A model generated the notes under the pieces. It searched no databases and was not told the origin of the DNA. It worked only from the letters and a program-made list of their open reading frames with translations. A stretch of 64,000 nt of DNA from Apricaphanius iberus. Its lineage: Eukaryota; Chordata; Actinopteri; Cyprinodontiformes; Aphaniidae. This document shows, piece after piece, positions 47,912 through 58,964 of the stretch (within the stretch, counting starts at the first letter, position 1; each line of letters opens with the position of its first letter). The DNA is taken from positions 992,001-1,056,000 of the forward strand of contig JAPXFQ010002671.1 in the NCBI GenBank assembly GCA_028564705.1, in the 5' to 3' direction. Made by a program: the position numbers and the translations under genes.

Positions 47912-50900
47912 CTGGAAGGGATTAAACAAAACCAACTTTCAATTTCGTTAAATTATTTGCCTTTGATAAAAATATTGAAATTTCATCTTTTTTTTTAAAG
48001 GTGTATGAAAATAAAATGGTTTTCTACACAAACATTCCCAAATGTAACATTTTTTTCTGTCTGTTGATATTGAAATACTGAAATTTACCATTTTAAGAAT
48101 TATTAAACAGCATGGGGTAAATATCAATTGAAATCCTGATTATACTAGTGGGAGGAAAACGTATTAGGCAGCTGCCAATTGTGCAAGCTCTCCTACTTAA
48201 AAAATATAAGAGGTGCGTAATTTTCATCATAACTTCAGCTATGAGTGACAGAATGTAAAAAATCCAAGAAATCACATATGTTTTTTAATAATTTGTTTGC
48301 AAAATGATGCAGAAAATCAGCATTTAGCTCCTACAAACAAGCACAGACCTGTTACTTGCTTTTCTATCCAGTCATCCAGTCATTACCTGTATTAATGGTA
48401 CCTGTTTGAACTCGTTATCTGCATAAAAGACATCTGTCCACACCTTCAAAAAGTCAGACTCAAATGTCCACCATAGCAAAGACCAGAGAGCAATCCAAGA
48501 ACACCAGGGACAAGGTGTACACATACACAACACTGTATCGAGCGTATGTAGAACAGGCAAGCAGCTTGGTGAGAAGAGATCAACTTTTGGAGCAATTATT
48601 AGGAAATGGAATAAATATAAGATCACTGACCATCTCCATCGATGTGGTGCTCCATGCAAGATCTTACCTCGTGGGGTACACATGATTTTGAGAACAGTAA
48701 GTTAACTACTCAGAACTACATGGGGGGAACTGGTCAATGACCTGAAGAGAGTTGGGACAGTAGTGACAGAGGTTACTATTGGTAACAACATTCCCTGTCA
48801 TGGATTACAAACCTGCAGCGCCCGAAAAGTGCCCATGCTTAAGCCAGCACATGTCCAGGCCTGTCTAATGTTTCCCAGAGACCATGGTTTCCTGTAAGAA
48901 GACCGCTGATCTTTTGATTTTATAATCACCTGGGAATCTCTCATACGTCCACTATTTTTCTTCGACAACCATTTGGATGACCCAGCGGAGGATTGGGAGA
49001 GTGTCATGTGGTCAGATGAGACCAAAATAGAACTCTTGGTATAAACGCCACTCGCTGTGTTTGGAGGGGGAGGGATGCTGAGTTCCATCTCTTTGCGGAT
49101 GCTTTCCTGCAAAGGGGACCGGACAACTAATTTGTATTAAGGAGAGGATAAATGGGGCCATGTATTGTGAGATTTTGGACAAAACCTCCTATCAGTGAGA
49201 TCATTGAAGATGAAACGTGACTCAACCTTCCAGCATGACAATGCTCCCAAACACACTAGTCAGGCAATGAAACAATGGCATGTAAAAATCATTTCATGGT
49301 TTTTGAGTGGTCTAGCCAGTCTCTAGACCTTAATCCAATAGAGAATCTGTGAAGGGAGTTAAAAGTCAAAACATCACAGTTCCAGAGAAGATCTGGATGG
49401 ATGATTGGGCCAGAATACCAGCTTGAGTGTGTGTAAACCTGATAAAGACCTACATGACACGTTTTACCTCTGTCATTACCAACCAAGGGTACATTATACA
49501 GTATTTAGGTGAACTTTTGCTATTAACCAACTATTGATTTCTGCCCCATTATACAAACAAATAAACCTAAAATATTTTTATTTTATTTTTGCCAATTATG
49601 ATTCAATTATGGATCATTTAAAAGGTTTACTGATTTCTAAGCAGGCAGCATAAGATAATGTATTGAGATCCATCTGAACAAGTAGTTTCTAGATCATGAA
49701 CATCATATGCGGACTTAACGATTATTTCAGCTCACTCTTTAATCATGATTGAAGAGCTTTCCAAAAGCATTGGTAAGAAAGGGGAAATGCGTTACATGTA
49801 AATGAAAAATCGGATTCACTTTGCTCATTGGTCGCTACAATAATAACGTAGATTCTTAATTGCAGTGATTGCCAGCTAAAATTGTGTAGTTTTTTTTATT
49901 GAATTTTAAAGTTTTGTGGTGATAATTCAATTTTGAATCTGAAAGAACATGCATCAAGATAGCTCACTGAAAAGGGAAAGTGTTCACTCTTCATATCATT
50001 TATATGATTTATTGTCTGTTTTAACATTCCTACATACTTCAAGAGTTTATTTGAAGGCATCTGGACTTGTTGTCTTGAAAATGTTTCGTCTCTCATCCAA
50101 GAGCCTTCTTAAGTTCCAAAAAGACTGGATTGGGAGTATGGGATATATAAGTCTAAAGTTAGGGTAATTCAAGCTCCCTGATAAGGCTATTGTTATTCCT
50201 TACGAGACTATCATGGTTATGTAAGCTTCAAGCAATGCTGGTAATAAGTATTGTTTATGGTGAAATGACCCTAATTATATAACTGCACTGTCTTGGTCAC
50301 CTGCTTCAAGCTGTACATTTCTGTGAAACTTCCAAGGTAAACAACTCAAAGCTGCTTTGTTACGTCTTGGAAAGGGAGAACTTGAGGCCTTTCTTTGTAG
50401 TTGCTGTTCAGTTTTTCTAAAGTACCGTTCTAAACATTCTTTGCTGCAAAATGAACATTTACCTCACCAACATTGTTTAGAGCTTTCATAACCATGATAA
50501 CCTCATTAGGAGAAAATAATGGCCTCATCAGTGAACCTTAACATCCCTAACTTTAGACTCGTATATCTGATACTTACAATTAAGTCTTTTCAGAACTGAA
50601 GAAGCCTCTTGGATAAGAGATTAAATGTTTCCAACACAAGAAGAAAAGTCCAGTTACCTTCATCTAAACTATCAAGATTTTTATGTACTCGACTGAGAAT
50701 CTACAACAACATATTCCCACAAATTGAATTGGTGAAATTAATGAAATAAAACTAAATGCAAAATCTCACCTCTGGTCTTTTAAGTTCCTCTGTGACATAA
50801 TTTAGGTTGTACCAACCGGCATAAGACCAGAGACCTTGGTAGAAAGCCATTCCTAAAGCGCTCACAGAGTAACGCGTCTCTTTAAATGAATTTTCCACTT

Positions 50901-51486
50901 TAAAATTCTCCACAAACACATCACTTCTCTGTATGATCTCCGCCATCCCACCAATTACAATGACTGTAAGTGTTAAAACCTTTGCCACCAAGAAGATCAC
51001 TTGAACCCTGACAGCAATGCGGGCATTCAGGATGTTGAGAGTTGAAACGACCAGGATGGCGACAGCTGCAGTGCATTTCACAGCCAGCTGAGAGGGCTGG
51101 CAGCTGGAGTAAAAAGGTGCCAAGGCATACTCTGCTATGCTGATGGCCATGGCAGCGATGCCGAAAGGTTTCACCAGCAGGATGAAAGTGACAGCTGCGA
51201 AGAAAGCTGGGCATGAACCATATATCCTCAGGATGTAGATGAACTCCCCTCCAGATTCAGGAAGGATGGTCCCAAGTTCAGTGTAGGACAGTGCAGCAAA
51301 CAGCGCCACGACTCCAGACAAGGCCCAGATCACCAGACTCATTCCAGGGCTTCCCACGTAGGCCAGAACAAACTGTGGGGACATGAATATCCCAGAACCG
51401 ATCATGGTTCCAGAGACTAGAGCTACACCTCCGGGCAGTCCAATCACCCGCTTCATTCTCAGGCCTCGTGCTTTTATATTTGCCAT
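46889..51486 (-). CDS. slc7a9: SLC7A9-like amino-acid transporter light chain, complete form using N-terminal exon C
   Basis: Exons: 51486-50770, 47911-47778, 47702-47573, 47494-47370, 47289-47202, 47119-46889. Phases 0/2/0/2/0 all join; 1425 nt give 474 residues (human b0,+AT 487). The protein is a 12-helix APC-fold exchanger of the heteromeric transporter family, working in the plasma membrane with an SLC3 heavy chain. Signatures: TM1 GTMIGSGIF (27-35); Cys129 in FYSSC, the position that bridges to the heavy chain; TM6 [13 protein letters not shown] (218-230); then [35 protein letters not shown] and [11 protein letters not shown] in the second half. Exon C has Ala223 where b0,+AT has its substrate Asp, so specificity may differ from dibasic/cystine exchange. 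slc7a13-like identity is possible. Confidence 0.88.
48460..49500 (+). pseudogene. Tc1-like transposase remnant in the SLC7 intron
   Basis: Plus-strand text includes [14 protein letters not shown] (N-terminal HTH region), then [11 protein letters not shown] at about 49010-49040, [17 protein letters not shown] near 49230, and a decayed DPN-E region. Stops and shifts interrupt it. It lies in the intron between variable exon C and the constant exons, opposite to the gene. Confidence 0.8.
50075..50636. repeat. Inverted pair of about 100-bp repeats (possible Penelope-type termini)
   Basis: 50077-50170 (ATGTTTCGTCTCTCATCCAA ... GTCTAAAGTTAGGG) is mirrored at about 50545-50635 (CTAACTTTAGACTCGTATAT ... 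TTGGATAAGAGATTAAATGT). The motif of being aligned to CATCCAAGAGGCTTCTTCAG is one I associate with fish Penelope-like elements, but that assignment is from memory. The arms are about 370 bp apart. Confidence 0.6.
50770..51486 (-). CDS. Variable N-terminal exon C (TM1-6), SLC7A9-like
   Basis: A single 717-nt exon: ATG at 51486 ([12 protein letters not shown]), 239 codons, donor CCAGAG|GTGAGA. It encodes TM1-6. GSGIF at 30-34, disulfide Cys129, SYAGW at 221-225, closing TEELKRPE. Compared with exons A and B it has a longer loop before TM6 ([14 protein letters not shown]) and Ala instead of Asp in the TM6 substrate motif. It is nearest to the constant exons, though still 2.9 kb away. No splice acceptor is needed if it has its own promoter. 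Confidence 0.88.
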
Positions 51487-52352
51487 CACGGAAATTGAAA
51501 TAAAGAAGACCAAAACGCTCCAACGAAACCCTTAAGAAGTCTGCAGACGCCACTTTCACAAGACAAGACAATAACTGTTCAGAGGGCAGCAAGTCAACCG
51601 GCTGTATGATTAACTACACTGTGGTTGTAAATATTTTTTACAATCATCTGTCAATCATAAAATTCTCCTTATACAAGCTCTGTTTGGGTCATTTATCTAT
51701 AGCAGAGGAAGCTTTGGTTGGTTAAACACCAGCTTTAACACCTCCATTATTCTACCTACTGGAAACAAGACACAAAATGGAACAAAGTTCTGTGAAAAAG
51801 TCTCAATCCACTCTCATTTCCTTTCTATCCAAGAAACCAGACTTTCTTGAAACCTTGATCACTTGTTCTCAGCGTTTTCTAATTGTCTTTCAATGCATTT
51901 TCTTAGGACTTTGGAAAAAGAACAAACATGAGATTTTCACCACAGAATGTAGATATATTTCTCTCCAAACTCTGATATGACCATTCCGAGTTCAGGGCAG
52001 CAGAGTTTGCCGAGCATGACAAATCACTCTTATAATCGTGCACATGTGGCGTTTCGGAATTTCTCAAACTCTTTCATAGCTTTTCTTTAGACTTTGGCTA
52101 CTTGATACTATTGTAACTCGTTTCCCGTCCAGTGAAACGAGTGAGGAGCAAGAACTGTTCAGAAAATAAAGATAAAGCAGCGAAAGTCTAATGAAAAAAA
52201 TCTTCAAAATACCTTCAGAAAGCCTAAATAACTATTGACCATGATCACTTTAAGAGGCTGAAAGGTCTGGCAGGTAGGACGTAAAGATCAGAGGAAGGTT
52301 AGAATGTTTATGCAAACTTTTAAGAAATAATATCAAACCTGATCTCTCTTAC

Positions 52353-53042
52353 TTCTGGTTGTTTGAGCTCTTCAGTTAAATAATTTAAAGTATTCCAGCC
52401 ATCATAGGACCACAGACCCTGATAGAAAGCAATGCCAATGGCATTCACGCCAACATTTGTTCCATCAAAGGAGTCCTCAAAGTTTGCAGTGTTGCCCTGA
52501 AAAAGCATCACAGCTCCTCCCAGTGTGATCGCTGCCAATGTCACTGCCTTCATGGCCATGGTGACCACCTGGATGCCGGTGGCCAAGCGGACACTGAGAC
52601 AGTTGACCAGAGCCAAGGCCAGGATTGCTGTGGCAGCCACGCATTTTATGACCAGCAGTGGAGGGGCGCAGCCGCTATAAAAGGGGGCCACGGCATATTC
52701 AGCAAAGCTCAGGGCAATCCCTGTGGCGCTGGCAGGCCTCATGATGCTGATAAAACTGAAGACAAACATGAAGGCAATGATTTTCCCAGCAGTCCGTAGC
52801 ATGTAGACGTAGTCCCCTCCAGACTCGGGAATGATTGTTCCCAGTTCAGCATAGCAGAGTCCACCCAGCATGGCTATCAGACCACAGCAGGCCCATATAA
52901 TGAAGCTGGCTCCAGGGCTGCCAATTGCTAGCAGGACATACTGTGGAGAAATGAAGATCCCAGACCCTATCATAGTCCCAGCAATGAAAGAAACAGCTCC
53001 TATTATCCCAACTTCTCTCTTCAGACTCAGTCCTTGCGCCAT
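52353..53042 (-). CDS. Variable N-terminal exon B (TM1-6), SLC7A9-like
   Basis: A single 690-nt open exon: ATG at 53042 (MAQGLSLKREVG), 230 codons, donor CCAGAA|GTAAGAG, phase 0. GSGIF at 26-30 (TM1), Cys125 in FYSGC (heavy-chain disulfide position), SYDGW at 212-216 (TM6; Asp214 as in human b0,+AT), closing TEELKQPE. No stop or frameshift. The 866 bp between this exon and exon C hold no TM7-12 exons. It can therefore make a whole transporter (465 residues) only by splicing over exon C to the constant exons, or else it is a truncated duplicate. Confidence 0.85.
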
Positions 53043-54227
53043 TCTTTGAGAATGTTACTGCTTGCTCATAAGGATTTACACTAAACACATCCAAGATTGC
53101 ATTGCAGTATAATTAAAACGTGAACCATTAGGTAATGTTAAACTGAGCAACAGGTGGTGAAATTGCTCTCCAACAGTAAATGAATGAAGGTTGGTTACCT
53201 TTGATATAAATGTAGCTAAATTTATTCTCCAACTCTGTCAGAAGATTTGGGGATTAAAGCAAACATTTAGTGCGTTCTTTCTGTTTGACCTTAAATAATA
53301 GGATCAAACTTATGAAATAAAACTTAGCAAGTGCAAATTTAAAATGCTATATTCCTTGTCAGTCCTCCAAATTGTCTGTGGGTTGACTCAACTGGGTTTT
53401 CTGGCTTATTTTAACCACTGATTTACCACCTATAGGGGCTTAGCGTTACCTGCAGTCGTGGGGAAAAATATCACTCTTTAAATTCAAAGGTCAGAAAGTT
53501 ACGTCATACAATACTTGGCAATCCAGAATGAAAAATAAAATTTCAGTTTGTAAATAATATGTTGAAGGCAACAGACCTTCCTTTGACATGACTTAACCGC
53601 AAAAATTAGCAGCTAGGTGCTGATAAATAAATATGCTTAAATGATCAGCAGGTAGAACAACTGCTTGGAGAGCAGGAGTTGGAGTTAGCTTGGAGCATGG
53701 AAGTGTGTGTGAAAAGTGGAAAGATATCAGCAACCTGATAGAAGCAGGGATTGCTTCCAACCATTTCTTATATGTACAGTGAGAAAAATGAACAAATAAC
53801 AATTTAGAAAAGCTGCCAAAATTATCGGATGTGATTTTCCTTGACAATGTACTCTAAATTCAGACCTTTGTTAGAGAAATAACTGAAAACACAAATCAGG
53901 AGCTTGAATCTCAAAATAAGTGTCTGGCGATGAATCACAGCACCATCTTTGGAGAGAACACCCCACATCTCACATGGACCCTCAGTCATTGATAAGAGGC
54001 TCATGAATAATCCTAACCCTTGTGGTAATTAATTTAACCATGATGTCCAGGTGTTCATAAGTTCTGAATTAAGATACAAGACCAATTTAATAGGTCATAA
54101 AACTGGTAAAGGCTGCAGGGCAAAGCATGGAAACAAAGACATGTTTTAAGTATTTTTACTTGCTTTTATTTTTCTGTTTAAAATTCTGCAGTAAGCAGTA
54201 TAACTGGTTAACTGTTTTTAACTTTAC

Positions 54228-55836
54228 CTACTCACAAAAAGTTTCGGGATATTTGGCTTTTGAATGAAATCTATTGAAAATATTCGTGCTACAGTGACAC
54301 TGTATCATGAAAGTAGGGCATTTATGTAAATTTATGCAATCGGGATTGTACTCGTTGCAAACAATTTCTTGAAATAAAACCCAACAACCATGATAGGTAT
54401 GCCTCATGAAAAAGGTCAATGTCTCAGTAACCTTGTGACCCAGAGACCTTGAGCATCAATCACAGCTTGACAATGTCTCATGCTGCTTTACAAGTTGACT
54501 AATGGTTTACTGGTGCCTGCACCACACTCTTCTTGAGGGTCACCGCTCAGGTCATTGAGGTTCTGGGGTACAGAGTTACAGCAACTCAGCTGATCGCAGG
54601 TTTTCTATACGATTTAAGTCTGTAGAAAGTACCCTAATGATGCAACCTCATTGAGAGGAGCAATGTGGTCCACGAAGATAAGATTAGACTTGTGTATTTA
54701 ATGCAGAGTCACAATCACTGGATTAATTATGATAATATGATGTTGTTACTGTACCCTTCACAATCGTAGGGCAGATCTGCATTGACTGGACACACCTGCC
54801 CACACTATAGCACCATGATAGTAGCTGATGCATAGAGATCTCCAAATCTTTGGTAACATCATTTCTGCTCAAGGGGAATCACCTTTCATCAGAGAGAAGC
54901 ACTGAGGCCCACTGGTTCGCCGACCAGCGTAAATGTTCCTTGGACCATTCAAGACGATGACGCCCATGCCTGGTGGTGTGGTCAGGTACTCACGCTGATG
55001 TGTACAGATTCAAATGGTCTGAAATGACTCTTGGGTACCTCTCTCCTCCCTCAAATGTGCCAGGAGTTGAGTGGCATTTATCATCCACAGGGTTCTGTTC
55101 ACAATGAAGCAGTCATCAGCCTTTCTCTGAGTCTACCCGATGTGACGTGCTGATGACACTAAACTCAGTTGCCACTTCCAGCTGAGCGCATCCTGCTGGA
55201 ACCTCACAACGGCGAGGTGAGGTTGTTCAGTTGTCAGGCATTGTCTGGGTCTCATGTCAGAATGTGAGCAGCATGATGACTGAACCATGAACCATGAAAA
55301 GTAAATGTATCCTGATCTGAATTTTGTCATTAAGCTTCTTGTTAGAGAACAAAAAGTACAGAAACAATGAACAGCTAGACCTGAGCAATCAAAAGTTTAG
55401 ACAAGGTCACATTAGGCTCACTTTGTAAGTAGGGATGCACCCATACTGATACTGGTATCGGATATTGGGCCAATACCGTTCTAATGTACTCCTTAATGTT
55501 AACTGATACCATCAGCCGATACTTGAAATGTGGAAACTCAGAAATAATTTCAAAGAAATGTTTTTCACTTAAAATGTTTAATCTTGAGGTTATTTTTATC
55601 CAATTGTCTTTCATTTTTGTGATAAGCAGAGAAGAAAATAAATCCCACCTTTCAATTCATTGCAATTTTTGTGTGGTAGAAGTATCAGGATTTGTACTAA
55701 GATCCAAGTATTAATATCGTATCGGTTTGAAAAAAGTGGTATTGTTGCATCCCTACTTGTTATGGTCATAGTGCATTTTAGGTTCATCCTGAAACGCTGA
55801 TTAAAAACTAAATATCCCTAGCTTTTTGTGAGCAGT
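54228..55836 (-). mobile_element. Degenerate Tc1-like element with a nested hAT MITE
   Basis: Ends ACTCACAAAAAGTTTCGGGA (left, about 54230) and CCCTAGCTTTTTGTGAGCAG (right, to about 55835) are inverted copies. Minus-strand debris reads WASVLLSDESRFPLS and other transposase pieces with many stops. The MITE at 55430-55755 is inserted within it. It lies between variable exons A and B. Confidence 0.75.
55430..55755. mobile_element. hAT MITE nested in the Tc1 remnant
   Basis: Ends TAGGGATGCACC and TTGCATCCCTA; the interior has GGTATCGG/CCGATAC motifs. Same family as 58349-58610 and part of 38030-38110. The flanking 8-mers match poorly. Confidence 0.75.
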
Positions 55837-55859
55837 GGTCACTGTTTAGATCGCAAACA

Positions 55860-56040
55860 CATCAGCACATCAATATCAGATTTAACAGCTCAGACCTCAA
55901 CCCCTAAGAGAATTAGGTCTGAAGATTGGAGAAACGTATATCTCAAAAACTTCAATGAAGTGCAGCAACACTGCAAAGACTGGACCAAACTTCCTCCACA
56001 GTGATTTGAGAGACATAGAAAGTAAATAAATAAAAACTAC
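55860..56040 (+). pseudogene. 3' fragment of a Tc1-like transposase
   Basis: Text such as SDLNP followed by a degraded C-terminal region (LQRLDQTSSTVI) resembles the end of Tc1 transposases. Only about 180 bp remain, just downstream of variable exon A. Confidence 0.45.
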
Positions 56041-56195
56041 AAAAACAGATTGCCGCTACACGTGCTTCTACCAGATGTTGAATCATGCAGCCTACTTGCA
56101 GTTTACAATGTCATATAAAACTATTGCATGAGTACTGCAGATTACGGTTGTTACACAGAGTTTTGCAAGGGGTATTTTGTATATGTATTTATTAC

Positions 56196-56894
56196 CTCTG
56201 GACGTTTGAGCTCCTCAGTCACATAGTTCAGATTGTTCCAGCCATCATACGACCACAGTCCCTGGTAGAGAGCTATACCGATGGGATTGATGCCCACGTT
56301 CGTGTTCTCAAAGGAGTTTTCAAAGCTTTCTGTATTTCCTTTGGCAAGCATGACCACCCCTCCTATGATGATAATTCCCAAGGCCACAACCTTACACACC
56401 ATAAAAAACACTTGCACTGACATTGAAAAGCGAACATTCATGCAGTTTACAATAGCTAAAACCAAGATTGCAGCTGCAGCTACACATTTAATAACAGGCA
56501 CTGGAGGAGAGCATTCCTGATAGAAAGGAGCCACAGCATACTGGGCAAAGCTCAGGGAGATGCCCACGACTCCGGCAGGTCTCACGAATAAGATAGAACT
56601 GAAGGCCAACATGAAGGCCATAACTGGACCCGATGTCCTCAGGATGTAGATGTACTCTCCCCCTGACTCTTGTATAACGGTGCCTAGTTCAGCATAGCAG
56701 AAAGACACCAGTATCACCAGTAAGCCACAGCTAGCCCACACAACCAGGCTGGCTCCAGAGCTGCCAATGGAGGAAACAACTGTCTGTGGGGACATGAAGA
56801 TCCCAGATCCAATCATTGTCCCAGCAATCAGCGACACGGCTCCTATAAGCCCCACTTCACGCTTCAGGCTGAGTTTCTGTGGCTTCTCGTCCAT
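56196..56894 (-). CDS. Variable N-terminal exon A (TM1-6), SLC7A9-like
   Basis: A single 699-nt open exon: ATG at 56894 (MDEKPQKLSLKREVG), 233 codons, donor CCAGAG|GTAATAA, phase 0. TM1 GSGIF 29-33, Cys128 in FYQEC (heavy-chain disulfide position), TM6 SYDGW 215-219 with Asp217 as in human b0,+AT, closing TEELKRPE. The frame is open further upstream but without an ATG. The 3.1 kb below it contain only transposon debris, no TM7-12 exons. Joined to the constant exons it would give a 468-residue transporter. Exons A and B resemble each other more than either resembles C. Confidence 0.85.
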
Positions 56895-57299
56895 CTTCTT
56901 GGCAGTTAGAGACCATCTGCTGTGTGTCAGCTCCAGGTAGTGGAGGAAAACTGTAATTTGGTCGACCAAAGTCACTCTTGCATCAACACATGAAGTTAAT
57001 AATTATGTGTGTGGTTCACGCATCTTAACAGGTGACATCTTACCCAACAGCTATTATCATTTCTGAACGGATCACTGTAGTCAGTGATGGTCATATCTTT
57101 TTATTGTGCTGTCTTTTGTTATTACACCTGATATCGATTGGTTTGAAAATTCAGTCTCCTGCTTTTTACAATTGCTTCTGGCTTATAGTTACTAAAATGG
57201 CTCAGCACAAATGTTTGGCCAACTATGGGAGGCCATTATTGTCAAATTCCAAAGTAATAAATAAAAAAATGACGATGTATTAAAATAAAACCACTAAGC

Positions 57300-58080
57300 T
57301 TGCATAATACAGACCACATTTTCCAGGCTAGTTTCCTAAGCTTATAGGTTATTTTCATAAAACTGAGTAACCTGCAGGCGACTAGCATTCACAAGGTACC
57401 CTATGGAAACTCCAGGTTAGTTTTCTAGAACTTCAATAACTTAAAACAGGTTGCTTTCCATAACTTTAAGCTTGCCTTTCTGGAACTAAAAAAAGGACTT
57501 TCCAGGACTGATGTAGGTTTCCTAAACGGCACTTTTCTGGAACGTAGAGATTTTATTACTATAAAAATCAGGATAGTTTTTGGAACTTTCAACAATCTTT
57601 CTGAAACATTCAGGCTAATCTTCACAACTAAGCAGGTTAATTTCTAGAGTTTGCAGGCTATTTCTCTAGAGCTTACAAACACCTATTAGGGACTTTTTGT
57701 CAGCTTATGAACTGCTTTGCTGAAAGTTAATTTACTTTCATATAAAGTAACAACATACTTTCCAGATATTACAGATTAGTTTTGTATCTTATATGTTACT
57801 GTTTTTGAGGGCAATTTACACCTTACTTTCCATAATTTACATTGATTTAAAGGTTATTTTTAGTAGAGCTTACTTGTTACTTTTTCACAAACTAGAAATT
57901 TTTGTTTTTATGGAATGGGCATGTTAGCTTTCCAAAAATTACAGGAGACTTTCTAGAATTTTCAGGTTACTCTTTAAAGTGAATATGCAACATTTAGAAG
58001 CCTACAATTTACTTTTTCATAATTTAAAGGGTACTCATAGGATCTCTGCTTCTTTTCTGAAACATACAGGTTACAGTTTT
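57300..58080. repeat. Strongly decayed minisatellite, unit about 20-28 bp
   Basis: About 25-30 imperfect repeats of a theme like CAGGTTACTTTCTAGAACTTA: for example CAGGCTAGTTTCCTAAGCTTA (57328), CAGGTTAGTTTTCTAGAACTT (57412), CAGGTTGCTTTCCATAACTTT (57450), AGGTTAATTTCTAGAGTTTGC (57633), CAGGTTACTCTTTAAA (57972). No coding frame. It separates variable exon A from utp25. Confidence 0.7.
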
Positions 58081-58348
58081 GTAGTTTATAATTTTAAAAT
58101 AGATTTAACATACATATAAAAGGCAGCTTTTAAAAGACAATGCTAAAATATATTTTTATAACTTATGCTATTTTCACATCTTAAAAGATGTTCCTCAAAA
58201 CAAGGAAAAATATGTTCAATTAACGCAGAAGTTAGCTGATTAAAGTCCTCAATATCTGAAATAGATTTTATATAAAACCTTACTTGAAATAAAGTTATAA
58301 AATGGCTTTCAATATTTAAATGAGGCATTCGAGTAGCTAACTTTGAAC

Positions 58349-58610
58349 TAGGGATGCACCAATAAAATCGCTTAAAGTTAACTGATAACATGAACAGATA
58401 CTTAAAATGTGTAAACTCGACAAAAATGTAACAGAAATTTTACATTTTTAGTTTTGTGGTAATTTTTATTAATACTTTATATTTTATCTAATTCACCATC
58501 ATTTGTTGTAACATTGCATTTTTTGTGTGTGGTAGAAGTATCGGCATTGGTACTCTGACCCAAGTATTAGTATCGTATTGGTTTGAAAAAGTGGTATCGT
58601 TGTATCCCTG
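58349..58610. mobile_element. hAT MITE with perfect 8-bp target duplication
   Basis: Starts TAGGGATGCACC at 58349 and ends TTGTATCCCTG at 58610. CTTTGAAC flanks it exactly at 58341-58348 and 58611-58618. 262 bp, no coding capacity; same family as 55430-55755. Confidence 0.88.
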
Positions 58611-58931
58611 CTTTGAACTTTTAGAGGCAATGCTACAGTAGATATCAATAACTTTTATTGTAAATTACAAAATGTGTTTTTCACTCTGTTGGTACAAACA
58701 GGCTTCCATACTTGATACTTGATACATCCTACTCATAAAACTATTTAATAACCTTTGATATTGTCAAATCAAAGCACTCTAACCAGCAAACAGATCTTAA
58801 CAGCTATTATGATTATGTTTTTTTAAGATAATATTTTTATGGTCCTTTAGAAAGGCATCAACAAACCCAATAAACCAATAAATATGTGGTAATGGAAGAG
58901 AACGAGCCCCATTTTAATTATAAAAATACAG

Positions 58932-58937
58932 TTTAAT
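58932..58937 (-). terminator. utp25: Probable polyadenylation signal (ATTAAA) of utp25
   Basis: ATTAAA on the minus strand about 28 nt after the utp25 stop codon (58967-58965). Confidence 0.5.
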
Positions 58938-58964
58938 AAGCACTTTTACCATGCTTTTATCTGT

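Noticed and set aside
52320..56975. Transporter exons A and B as ordinary pseudogene fragments
   Set aside because: Both are free of stops and shifts over 690-699 nt, keep all family motifs and end in consensus donors at the same codon. Random truncation would not stop at the donor in both.
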